From: Bacteroidota bacterium
GTDB lineage: Bacteria; Bacteroidota; Bacteroidia; Bacteroidales; CG2-30-32-10
Reading direction: 5' to 3'
Assembly: GCA_013334735.1 (NCBI GenBank)
Contig: JAAXXA010000038.1
Location: 1 to 11,740, forward strand
DNA length: 11,740 bases
Shown here: positions 6,921 through 11,740 of the stretch, in pieces
Numbering within the stretch: position 1 is the stretch's first letter
Layout: the number at the start of each line of letters is the position of its first letter
Position numbers and translations under genes: made by a program
Notes under the pieces: model-generated
Told to the model about the DNA's origin: nothing
The model's input: the letters and a program-made list of their open reading frames with translations, nothing else
Database searches by the model: none

Positions 6921-7832
6921 ATGAAAAAACTAATATTATTGTTACTGGTATTATTATCAATTCAGGGGATAATTGTCGCTCAAAATGATGTACAGTTCAG
7001 TAACTATATGTTCAGCGAAATTTCTTATAACCCCGCTATGACGGGAAATGCAAGCACTCTTGATGCCGTGCTTATTGAACGTCAGCAATGGGTTGGCTTT
7101 GATCAGGCTCCGTCAACACAGATGTTTAATATTAGTAGCTATGTTGATAAAGTTTCAGGTGGATTGGGTTTAAGCATAATAAATGATAAACTTGGTTACG
7201 AACATAGCCTCAATGCAAAAATGATATATGCATATTCTTTACTATTGTCAGAAAAAAATTGCCTTTCCATGGGACTGGGCTTTGGAATGGTAAACAGATC
7301 TATTAAAGGTTCAGAGCTTGTTTATGATGATATGACCGATGAAAGCGCTGTTACTACAGATGTTAATAAAACAAAACCTGATTTTGATTTTGGAGTTGCA
7401 TTTAATTCAGAAAAATTTGCAGCAGGCTTTTCTGTTACACATATAGACCAACTACCTAATAAAGCAACAATTTTAAAAGTTCCGCAGCATTATTATTTAT
7501 TTGCTAAATATAAATTCAAAGCAAGTGAAAAAATTAATATTATCCCTTCGGTAAAGTTTAGAAGCAGCATATTTATTACACAATTTGATGCCAGCGCTAT
7601 TGCATATTATGCAGGTAAATTCTGGTTAGGCGCTTCTTATCGTTTGAATGATGCAATTGTTGGGCTTGCAGGAGTTGATATAACTAAGAATATCAGATTG
7701 GGTTATTCCTTCGATTATAATTCAGGAGCTGTAAAATCATATAGCAGCGGCTCACATGAAATAATTTTACTTGCATCATTTAATGTTTCTAAAAAGAATA
7801 TTCCTACCAAATCGCCTCGTTTCTTTAATTAG
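6921..7832 (+). CDS. PorP/SprF family outer-membrane protein (T9SS-associated)
   Basis: This 303-residue protein is predicted to sit as a beta-barrel in the outer membrane. Residues 1-20 are a signal peptide, with a cut at IVA|Q. The mature start carries the family pattern Q-F-S-N-YMFSE...NPAMTG (residues 25-42), followed by R54-QQW. The C-terminal part has SGSHEIIL (276-283) and the typical ending SPRFF (298-302). Length and layout are normal for the family. In the gliding and gingipain systems, members work with T9SS: PorP is needed for secretion, and SprF for export of the adhesin SprB encoded next to it. Here the upstream neighbour is a large secreted protein without a type A sorting tail, which makes a SprB/SprF-like partnership plausible but unproven. 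There are many paralogues in Bacteroidota, so the symbol is left blank. Confidence 0.88.
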   Translation: MKKLILLLLVLLSIQGIIVAQNDVQFSNYMFSEISYNPAMTGNASTLDAVLIERQQWVGFDQAPSTQMFNISSYVDKVSGGLGLSIINDKLGYEHSLNAKMIYAYSLLLSEKNCLSMGLGFGMVNRSIKGSELVYDDMTDESAVTTDVNKTKPDFDFGVAFNSEKFAAGFSVTHIDQLPNKATILKVPQHYYLFAKYKFKASEKINIIPSVKFRSSIFITQFDASAIAYYAGKFWLGASYRLNDAIVGLAGVDITKNIRLGYSFDYNSGAVKSYSSGSHEIILLASFNVSKKNIPTKSPRFFN

Positions 7833-8033
7833 AGATTGCAACGCAGGTATTGCAGCCGTTTTCTTAATACATACAACAATATAAACTGACGCTTTGTCTA
7901 TTATCTGGAATCCTTGCACGGTTGTAAAAAATCAGCAAATATTGCCTATTGCCAACTGATGATTGCCGACTTATAATGCGAATATTTATCCCGTTTGCAG
8001 TATAACTACTGATTTACATGACTAATATATCTA
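7833..8033. other. Intergenic region between the PorP/SprF gene and tRNA-Ala
   Basis: No gene is seen. TGCAA (7838-7842) and TTGCA (7849-7853) could form a weak hairpin ahead of TTTTCTT as an end signal for the upstream gene, but the stem is poor. On the minus strand, ATCAG and CTGAT flank 20 bases just before a T-run (7926-7955 region), a weak candidate terminator for tRNA-Ala. Short ATTGCC repeats (about 7941-7970) are present. Confidence 0.4.
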
Positions 8034-8109
8034 TGGTGGAGTGTACGGGAGTCGAACCCGTGATCTCTAGATTGCGAACCTAGTGCTCTGCCAACTGAGC
8101 TAACACCCC
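8034..8109 (-). tRNA. tRNA-Ala, anticodon CGC
   Basis: The minus strand folds as a complete cloverleaf of 76 nt including an encoded CCA. Acceptor GGGGTGT pairs with ACACTCC, with the G3-U70 wobble that identifies alanine tRNAs. The D stem is GCTC/GAGC, the anticodon stem CTAGG/TCTAG with loop TTCGCAA, and the T stem ACGGG/CCCGT with loop TTCGACT. The anticodon complement is at 8074-8076, giving CGC, which reads codon GCG. The 5' end lies only two bases from a palindromic repeat (8112-8163). A near-consensus -7 box (CATCTTTG on the minus strand, 8127-8134) falls inside that repeat. Confidence 0.95.
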
Positions 8110-8111
8110 TT

Positions 8112-8163
8112 ATACCAAGTTGCATTCAAAGATGTAATATTATGTTGAATGCTTACTTGGTAT
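8112..8163. repeat. Palindromic repeat A directly upstream of tRNA-Ala
   Basis: ATACCAAGT (8112-8120) pairs with ACTTGGTAT (8155-8163), and GCATTCAA (8122-8129) pairs with TTGAATGC (8145-8152). The loop is 15 bases, with one or two unpaired bases between the stem halves, making 17 paired positions. The arms resemble those of the neighbouring palindrome at 8168-8222. The probable tRNA-Ala -7 box lies at the inner end of one arm, so folding of this DNA could affect tRNA transcription. Confidence 0.7.
8127..8134 (-). promoter_or_regulatory. Near-consensus -7 box of tRNA-Ala
   Basis: On the minus strand the bases read CATCTTTG, one mismatch from TAnnTTTG. They end 17 bases before the tRNA 5' end, a sensible distance for a short leader. 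The box overlaps palindrome A. Confidence 0.4.
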
Positions 8164-8167
8164 TATG

Positions 8168-8222
8168 CCGAACTGCTTTCATTGAAATTTAGAATTAAAT
8201 TGCACGTATGAAAGCAACTCGG
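8168..8222. repeat. Palindromic repeat B, related to repeat A
   Basis: TGCTTTCAT (8174-8182) pairs with ATGAAAGCA (8208-8216), and CCGA (8168-8171) pairs with TCGG (8219-8222), with a 25-base loop. Read in one direction, the four arms of repeats A and B are variants of a single motif: ACCAAGTTGCATTCAA, ACCAAGTAAGCATTCAA, GCCGAACTGCTTTCAT and ACCGAGTTGCTTTCAT. Three of the four carry an AT-rich TATACC or TAATACC edge. Confidence 0.65.
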
Positions 8223-8265
8223 TATTAGAATAAACGAAAATAATTAAGAAATACTGCATATCAAA

Positions 8266-8295
8266 GAAAAAACGAGGTCGTTTTTATGACCTCGT
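8266..8295 (-). terminator. Rho-independent terminator (minus strand)
   Basis: ACGAGGTC (8272-8279) and GACCTCGT (8288-8295) form a perfect 8-bp stem with an 8-base loop. On the minus strand it is followed by a run of T (complement of 8267-8271, then C and TTT). It lies just downstream of the broken tRNA-Asn copy and the GIY-YIG gene. It is probably the original tRNA-Asn terminator, displaced when the nuclease cassette arrived. Confidence 0.8.
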
Positions 8296-8315
8296 CTTCT
8301 GAAACTTTTATTGTT

Positions 8316-8364
8316 TTTGCTCCCACTGCTGTCCGCCACAGGCGGATTGAACCAGCGACCCTCT
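8316..8364 (-). pseudogene. Broken second copy of the tRNA-Asn 3' half
   Basis: 8316-8331 equals 8657-8672, and 8347-8364 equals 8676-8693, the 3' part of the intact tRNA-Asn. Between these blocks the bases GAC are replaced by the 15-base palindrome TCCGCCACAGGCGGA (8332-8346), which disrupts the T-loop and T-stem. The copy spans from the anticodon stem's 3' side through the discriminator and a few bases beyond, with no 5' half. It therefore cannot make a tRNA. The stop codon of the GIY-YIG gene uses its first base (8364). Confidence 0.85.
8332..8346. repeat. GC-rich palindrome in the T-loop of the tRNA remnant
   Basis: TCCGCC and GGCGGA form a perfect 6-bp stem with loop ACA. Comparison with the intact tRNA-Asn shows it to be an insertion (12 extra bases net). 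Its form is like the palindrome at 104-117. Confidence 0.7.
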
Positions 8365-8618
8365 TAATACTTTTCAACATTACGTTTTAAAAAAGCCCTG
8401 CCAATTCCTGTTTTTAAATATTTTTCTCGTTTCATGGCTTCTGTCCGAGTGTCGAATTTTTCAAAATATATTAACTCCCAAGGTCCTTTGTTTTTTGTAT
8501 AAACTCCCAAACTTCCTTCGTTATGTTCTCGAAGTCTTCGCTCCAAATCTTCTGTTTGCCCCGTATAATGTTTTATAAAACTAAGGCTCTTTAAAACATA
8601 AACGTAATATATTGCCAT
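8364..8618 (-). CDS. Small GIY-YIG domain nuclease
   Basis: This 84-residue single-domain protein is of the UvrC-like GIY-YIG endonuclease family. The GIY half is YYVYVLKS (4-11) and the YIG half YTG (18-20). Next come LERRLREHN (25-33, catalytic Arg27 or Arg28), PWELIYFE (46-53), and the conserved EAMKREKYLKTG block (60-71) with the likely metal-binding Glu65. The length is normal for these stand-alone proteins, which are common and often multi-copy in Bacteroidota. The gene starts a few bases after the tRNA-Asn terminator and ends exactly at a duplicated piece of tRNA-Asn. This context suggests a selfish or homing-type nuclease rather than a repair enzyme. The family has weak functional assignment; DNA cleavage activity is inferred from the conserved residues. 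Confidence 0.88.
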   Translation of the reverse strand: MAIYYVYVLKSLSFIKHYTGQTEDLERRLREHNEGSLGVYTKNKGPWELIYFEKFDTRTEAMKREKYLKTGIGRAFLKRNVEKY

Positions 8619-8619
8619 A

Positions 8620-8658
8620 AAATAAAAAAGCCGCTTTTCGATATGGCGGAGCGGCCTT
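8620..8658 (-). terminator. Rho-independent terminator of tRNA-Asn
   Basis: On the minus strand, AAAGGCCGCT just after the tRNA 3' end pairs with AGCGGCTTT, with one bulged base, followed by TTTTTATTTT. The GIY-YIG ATG comes at the end of this T-run, so the terminator occupies the whole space between tRNA and gene. If it works fully, the nuclease would depend on read-through for expression. Confidence 0.7.
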
Positions 8659-8660
8659 TG

Positions 8661-8734
8661 CTCCCACTGCTGGACTTGAACCAGCGACCCTCTGATTAAC
8701 AGTCAGATGCTCTAACCAACTGAGCTAAGTAGGA
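8661..8734 (-). tRNA. tRNA-Asn, anticodon GTT
   Basis: This is a complete cloverleaf on the minus strand, 74 nt without an encoded CCA. Acceptor TCCTACT pairs with AGTGGGA (one G-T), the discriminator is G, the D stem GCTC/GAGC, the anticodon stem TCTGA/TCAGA with loop CTGTTAA, and the T stem GCTGG/CCAGC with loop TTCAAGT. Anticodon GTT reads AAC and AAT. The 3' half is duplicated in broken form at 8316-8364, on the other side of the GIY-YIG gene. Unlike the nearby tRNA-Ala, it needs CCA to be added enzymatically. Confidence 0.96.
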
Positions 8735-8746
8735 ATTTTAGTTTTG

Positions 8747-8777
8747 CAAAAATATATGTTTGAAGTGAAATAAACAA
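8747..8777 (-). promoter_or_regulatory. Promoter of tRNA-Asn
   Basis: On the minus strand TTG (8777-8775) is followed after 20 bases by TATTTTTG (8754-8747), an excellent fit to the Bacteroidota TTG / TAnnTTTG promoter. The -7 box lies 12 bases before the tRNA 5' end. The -33 element directly abuts the -7 box of the divergent kinase promoter. Confidence 0.7.
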
Positions 8778-8785
8778 TATATTTG
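8759..8785 (+). promoter_or_regulatory. Promoter of the PfkB-type kinase gene
   Basis: TATATTTG (8778-8785) fits TAnnTTTG exactly and lies 26 bases before the ATG. TTTG at 8759-8762 is the only nearby -33 candidate, at a shorter than usual spacing of 15 bases. It overlaps the tRNA-Asn promoter on the opposite strand. Confidence 0.5.
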
Positions 8786-8811
8786 TAAAAAATTTTTAAT
8801 AATAAATTCCT

Positions 8812-9732
8812 ATGAGTCTTCTTATTGTTGGTACTGTTGCCTTTGATGCCATTGAAACTCCTTTTGGCAAAACAGATAAAATTATTGGTGGAGCTGCAAC
8901 TTACATAAGTCTTGCTGCTTCTTGCTTTACTAAAAATCCAAGTATCGTTTCGGTAGTTGGCGACGATTTTCCACAAGATTTCATGAATCTTTTGAAAGAA
9001 AGATCCATTAATCTGAACGGACTTCAAATAAAAAAAGATGAAAAATCATTCTTTTGGGCCGGCAGATATCACAATGATATGAATACCCGCGATACTTTAG
9101 TAACCGAGCTAAACGTTTTGGCAGATTTTGATCCGATAGTGCCTGAAGAATTGAAACAACCTGATTTTTTGATGCTAGGTAATCTTACTCCTATGGTTCA
9201 GAAAAAAGTAATTAACCAGCTTACAAAACGCCCAAAACTAATTGTAATGGATACAATGAATTTTTGGATGGATATTGCATGGAACGACTTGATTGAAGTT
9301 GTTTCCATGGTAGATGTTCTGACCATAAACGATGAAGAAGCCCGTCAGCTTACAAAAGAGTATTCGCTTGTTAAAGCAGCAAAAAAAGTGCTCACAATGG
9401 GACCTAAATTGCTTATAATAAAAAAAGGTGAACATGGAGCACTTCTCTTCAGTAAAAACAGAGTATTCTTCGCACCCGCCCTTCCATTAGAAGAAGTGTT
9501 TGATCCTACCGGCGCCGGAGATACTTTTGCAGGTGGTTTTATTGGTTATTTGGATAAAACAAACGACATTTCTTTCGAAAATATGAAAAGAGCTATTATC
9601 TATGGTTCCGCTCTTGCATCTTTTACAGTAGAAAAATTCGGGACAGAAAAACTTTTAGAACTGAAAGAAAACGAAATTGAGGAACGAATACAAAAATTTG
9701 TGGAATTAGTTAAATTTGATCCCATAAGCTAA
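8812..9732 (+). CDS. PfkB/ribokinase family sugar kinase
   Basis: This 306-residue cytoplasmic kinase is predicted to phosphorylate a sugar or nucleoside using ATP. Visible features are the N-terminal strand MSLLIVGTVAFD, the GGAAT substrate/lid segment (26-30), NDEE (173-176) matching the NxxE motif that helps place Mg and phosphate, and the PfkB signature DPTGAGDTFAGGF (221-233) with catalytic base Asp227. Length is normal for the family and no residue of the signature is missing. Substrate cannot be named: the RYHNDMNTRDTL segment (85-96), in the region that covers the active site, matches no characterised specificity I recognise. The gene is divergent from tRNA-Asn and convergent with yidC, so it appears to be a single-gene unit. 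The start is the first ATG and fits the promoter distance. Confidence 0.88.
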   Translation: MSLLIVGTVAFDAIETPFGKTDKIIGGAATYISLAASCFTKNPSIVSVVGDDFPQDFMNLLKERSINLNGLQIKKDEKSFFWAGRYHNDMNTRDTLVTELNVLADFDPIVPEELKQPDFLMLGNLTPMVQKKVINQLTKRPKLIVMDTMNFWMDIAWNDLIEVVSMVDVLTINDEEARQLTKEYSLVKAAKKVLTMGPKLLIIKKGEHGALLFSKNRVFFAPALPLEEVFDPTGAGDTFAGGFIGYLDKTNDISFENMKRAIIYGSALASFTVEKFGTEKLLELKENEIEERIQKFVELVKFDPIS

Positions 9733-9758
9733 AAAAATAAATTGCTAAGTTAAAAGAT

Positions 9759-9830
9759 AAAAGGCATAAGAGATAATATTTGTCCCTTATGCCTTTTCAA
9801 CTTAAGCCTTGTTAACTTATGCCTTGTCAA
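9759..9830. terminator. Bidirectional hairpin terminator with 15-bp tandem repeats
   Basis: AAAAGGCATAAG (9759-9770) and CTTATGCCTTTT (9786-9797) form a perfect 12-bp stem with a 15-base loop, between two convergent genes. The A and T edges provide U-tracts in both directions, though the tracts are short and part of the stem. The right arm is the first of three tandem 15-mers: CTTATGCCTTTTCAA (9786-9800), CTTAAGCCTTGTTAA (9801-9815) and CTTATGCCTTGTCAA (9816-9830). The hairpin is likely to end both the kinase and yidC transcripts; the repeats themselves have no known role. Confidence 0.65.
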
Positions 9831-9840
9831 GTTGTAACTT

Positions 9841-11740
9841 TTATTTAGGCATCTTATAACCTCTTTGCTTTGCCATATCTTCCAATCGTTTTTGGAATCC
9901 GGACTTCTTTTTATTATCAGGTCTTTTTCTGTTTTCCTGTATTTTTAAATGAATAGCTTCTTCATTAACAAAACGTCTGATAATCCACATTTGAAGAAAA
10001 GTGATCATATTAGCAAGGAAATAATAATAACTCAATCCTGCTGAAAAATTATTAAAAAATCCAAGGAACATAATTGGCATGGCATAAGTCATAAACTGCA
10101 TTCCCGGCATTTGCTGCTGCGAACCCATTAGCTTGTTATTTAGTTTAGTATAAAAAATAGTACTAACAGTCATCAATATGGTAAATAAGCTAATGTGATT
10201 CCCATACACAGAAGATAAAATAGGTATCTGGGTAGTCCATTCGTAAATTGAGTCATAAGACGAAAGGTCTGTTGCCCAAAGGAAATGCTGTTGCCTTAAT
10301 TCAATAGAAGCAGGGAAAAATCTGTACAACGCAATTAAAATAGGCATTTGCAAAAGCATGGGAATACATCCTGCAAGTGGATTTACACCGGCTTTTTTAT
10401 AAAGTGCCATAGTTGCCTGTTGGCGCTCCATCGCTTTTTCTTTAGGTATTTTTTTATTGATCTCGTCAATTTCCGGCTTTAGCACACGCATTTTTGCCGA
10501 AGAAAAATATGTTTTATAAGCAATAGGGAAAAGAACTATTTTAAGCAGTATTGTAAGAATTAATATTATTATTCCATAGTTGATATTAAAACTATCAAGA
10601 AAGTTAAACACAGGTATTACAGCCCATCTGTTTATCCACCCTAAAATATAAGGAGAACTCCATCCGAGAGGGATTTGTCGCTCCAGATCAAGCTTGTATT
10701 TTTTTAATGTTTTAAAATGATTTGGACCGAAATACATTTGCATTTCAAAATTTTGCTTGCCGCTTTCGTCAAAAGGTACAGCTATCTGAGCAAAACAAGT
10801 TTTTACTTCTCGTTTGTTTGAATCATTTGTAACGGTATTTATTTTTGCATTTAAAAACCCTTTGTCGGCGATAAGAACTGAAGAGAAAAACTGTTGTTTG
10901 AAACCAATCCAACTCACTTTAGTTGTAAGTTCTTTATTATCGTTTTTTGTTTCGGATAGATAATCTACATCATCTCCATAATATTTGTAATAAATAGTAG
11001 AAGCATCGTGCTCATTTTTTAAACTTTTTTCCTGTTGCAACATTTTCATTTTCCACTCAAGATTGATAGAATTTGAATTTTCAACCAGTATGTCGTTTAA
11101 CCCTACAAAACCAACTTGTATTTTAGTCATATAATTGTTTGCATACAGGGTATATAGAATTTCAATATATTTATTTTTATTTGGGTTTGAGGCAGAATCA
11201 GGAAATAATCTCATTGCAAATTTTAAAGAATCAGCGCCTTTTAAGCTAATACTGTCTTTTTCATTAAAGCGTTTATCTGCAAATACCGTTTGAAAATACA
11301 ACCTATCAGTATTAATTAAACGGTTATTGGAATAAAATACAAAACGAAATAAATTAGAATCTCCGTTCATAAGTATCAGAGGAAGAGAATCGAATGTGCG
11401 GTATTTTTTTAAATTTACTGAATAAATTCTTCCGCCAAGGTTTGAAAATTTAAATTTTGCAAGTTCGGTTTCTATTGTTATAATTTTTTTTGAACCGTTT
11501 AATGAACCTGCAAATATTCCGGAAGCATCATTTTTTTGAGCCAGATCCGTTGAGTCAGATATTTTTTCTGCATTATTTACTGTTTTTGCAGAATCTGTTT
11601 TTACTTCATTTGTTTTGCATGCCGCAAGTTTTTTTATAGAATCTGATTGACGCGCTTCCTCTTCGTGCGCTTTATAAATAGAATCAGATTGCTGTTTCAT
11701 TTTAAGCTGTTCTTCCTTAGAGGGAGCATTGATAATTTGA
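9841..11740 (-). CDS. yidC: YidC/Oxa1 membrane protein insertase (5' end outside the window)
   Basis: This inner-membrane insertase helps membrane proteins, alone or with SecYEG, to enter the bilayer. The reading frame stays open to the window edge, encoding IINAPSKEEQLK before the first in-window Met (11698-11700). That Met is therefore almost certainly internal, and the true start with membrane segment 1 lies beyond 11740. Numbering from that Met: a charged linker (1-60), the large periplasmic beta domain (about 70-345), and the insertase core (about 373-580). The core has membrane helices near 374-394, 440-460, 503-518 and 535-573, plus the cytoplasmic helical hairpin KMRVLKPEIDEINKK (403-417). 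Lys387 in the first core helix takes the place of the groove arginine known from E. coli YidC. The C-terminal KKKSGFQKRLEDMAKQRG tail is usual in Bacteroidota. In this phylum pyrG often lies just upstream; that region is not visible here. Confidence 0.95.
   Translation of the reverse strand, partial: QIINAPSKEEQLKMKQQSDSIYKAHEEEARQSDSIKKLAACKTNEVKTDSAKTVNNAEKISDSTDLAQKNDASGIFAGSLNGSKKIITIETELAKFKFSNLGGRIYSVNLKKYRTFDSLPLILMNGDSNLFRFVFYSNNRLINTDRLYFQTVFADKRFNEKDSISLKGADSLKFAMRLFPDSASNPNKNKYIEILYTLYANNYMTKIQVGFVGLNDILVENSNSINLEWKMKMLQQEKSLKNEHDASTIYYKYYGDDVDYLSETKNDNKELTTKVSWIGFKQQFFSSVLIADKGFLNAKINTVTNDSNKREVKTCFAQIAVPFDESGKQNFEMQMYFGPNHFKTLKKYKLDLERQIPLGWSSPYILGWINRWAVIPVFNFLDSFNINYGIIILILTILLKIVLFPIAYKTYFSSAKMRVLKPEIDEINKKIPKEKAMERQQATMALYKKAGVNPLAGCIPMLLQMPILIALYRFFPASIELRQQHFLWATDLSSYDSIYEWTTQIPILSSVYGNHISLFTILMTVSTIFYTKLNNKLMGSQQQMPGMQFMTYAMPIMFLGFFNNFSAGLSYYYFLANMITFLQMWIIRRFVNEEAIHLKIQENRKRPDNKKKSGFQKRLEDMAKQRGYKMPK

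Noticed and set aside
8316..8734. Integrative element with tyrosine integrase at the tRNA
   Set aside because: Only about 300 bases lie between the two tRNA pieces and no integrase is present, so a classical integrative element is not supported; a nuclease cassette is the better reading.
8725..9027. 100-codon minus-strand frame opposite the kinase start
   Set aside because: It overlaps the conserved kinase coding sequence, the divergent promoters and the end of tRNA-Asn, and has no family resemblance.
9786..9830. CRISPR array
   Set aside because: The three 15-bp units are directly tandem without spacers, too short and too few, and no cas genes are present.
11698..11700. First in-window ATG as the start of yidC
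   Set aside because: The frame continues upstream to the window edge with residues that fit the normal YidC linker, and the first membrane segment is missing, so this Met is internal.

Overview
The window looks like a chromosomal segment of an AT-rich member of the phylum Bacteroidota. Three things point there. Several upstream regions carry the Bacteroidota sigma-70 -7 box TAnnTTTG and no Shine-Dalgarno. There is type IX secretion (T9SS) material: a por-type C-terminal sorting domain and a PorP/SprF outer-membrane protein. YidC carries a large periplasmic domain and the lysine-rich tail usual in this phylum. The sequence does not settle the order or genus.

Left part (1-7832, all coding on +): a 729-base leader without a credible gene holds a nested inverted-repeat element (about 215-396). 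Then come a large secreted M6 zinc metalloprotease with a T9SS sorting tail (730-4101), a secreted PKD-like protein ending in a glycine-rich domain that resembles the ALK/LTK extracellular glycine-rich domain (4139-6595), and a PorP/SprF family protein (6921-7832). Together they suggest a cell-surface and secretion module: one cargo with a canonical type A signal, one cargo without it, and a PorP/SprF partner.

Middle part (7833-8811): a tRNA island on the minus strand. tRNA-Asn(GTT) is followed by a terminator, a small GIY-YIG nuclease gene, and a second, broken copy of the tRNA-Asn 3' half whose T-loop is interrupted by a short GC-rich palindrome. A second terminator follows, then a double palindromic repeat, then tRNA-Ala(CGC). 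The duplicated tRNA end around a nuclease gene looks like a small mobile element that targets tRNA-Asn and restores it on insertion.

Right part (8812-11740): a PfkB-family sugar kinase (+) converges on yidC (-). The 108-base gap between them holds a 12-bp perfect hairpin and three 15-bp tandem repeats. yidC is cut by the right edge, so its start and first membrane segment are outside the window.

The most striking general property is the density of short palindromic repeats in the non-coding DNA, one of which also lies inside a signal-peptide coding region. No CRISPR array, complete insertion sequence, rRNA or known riboswitch was seen.
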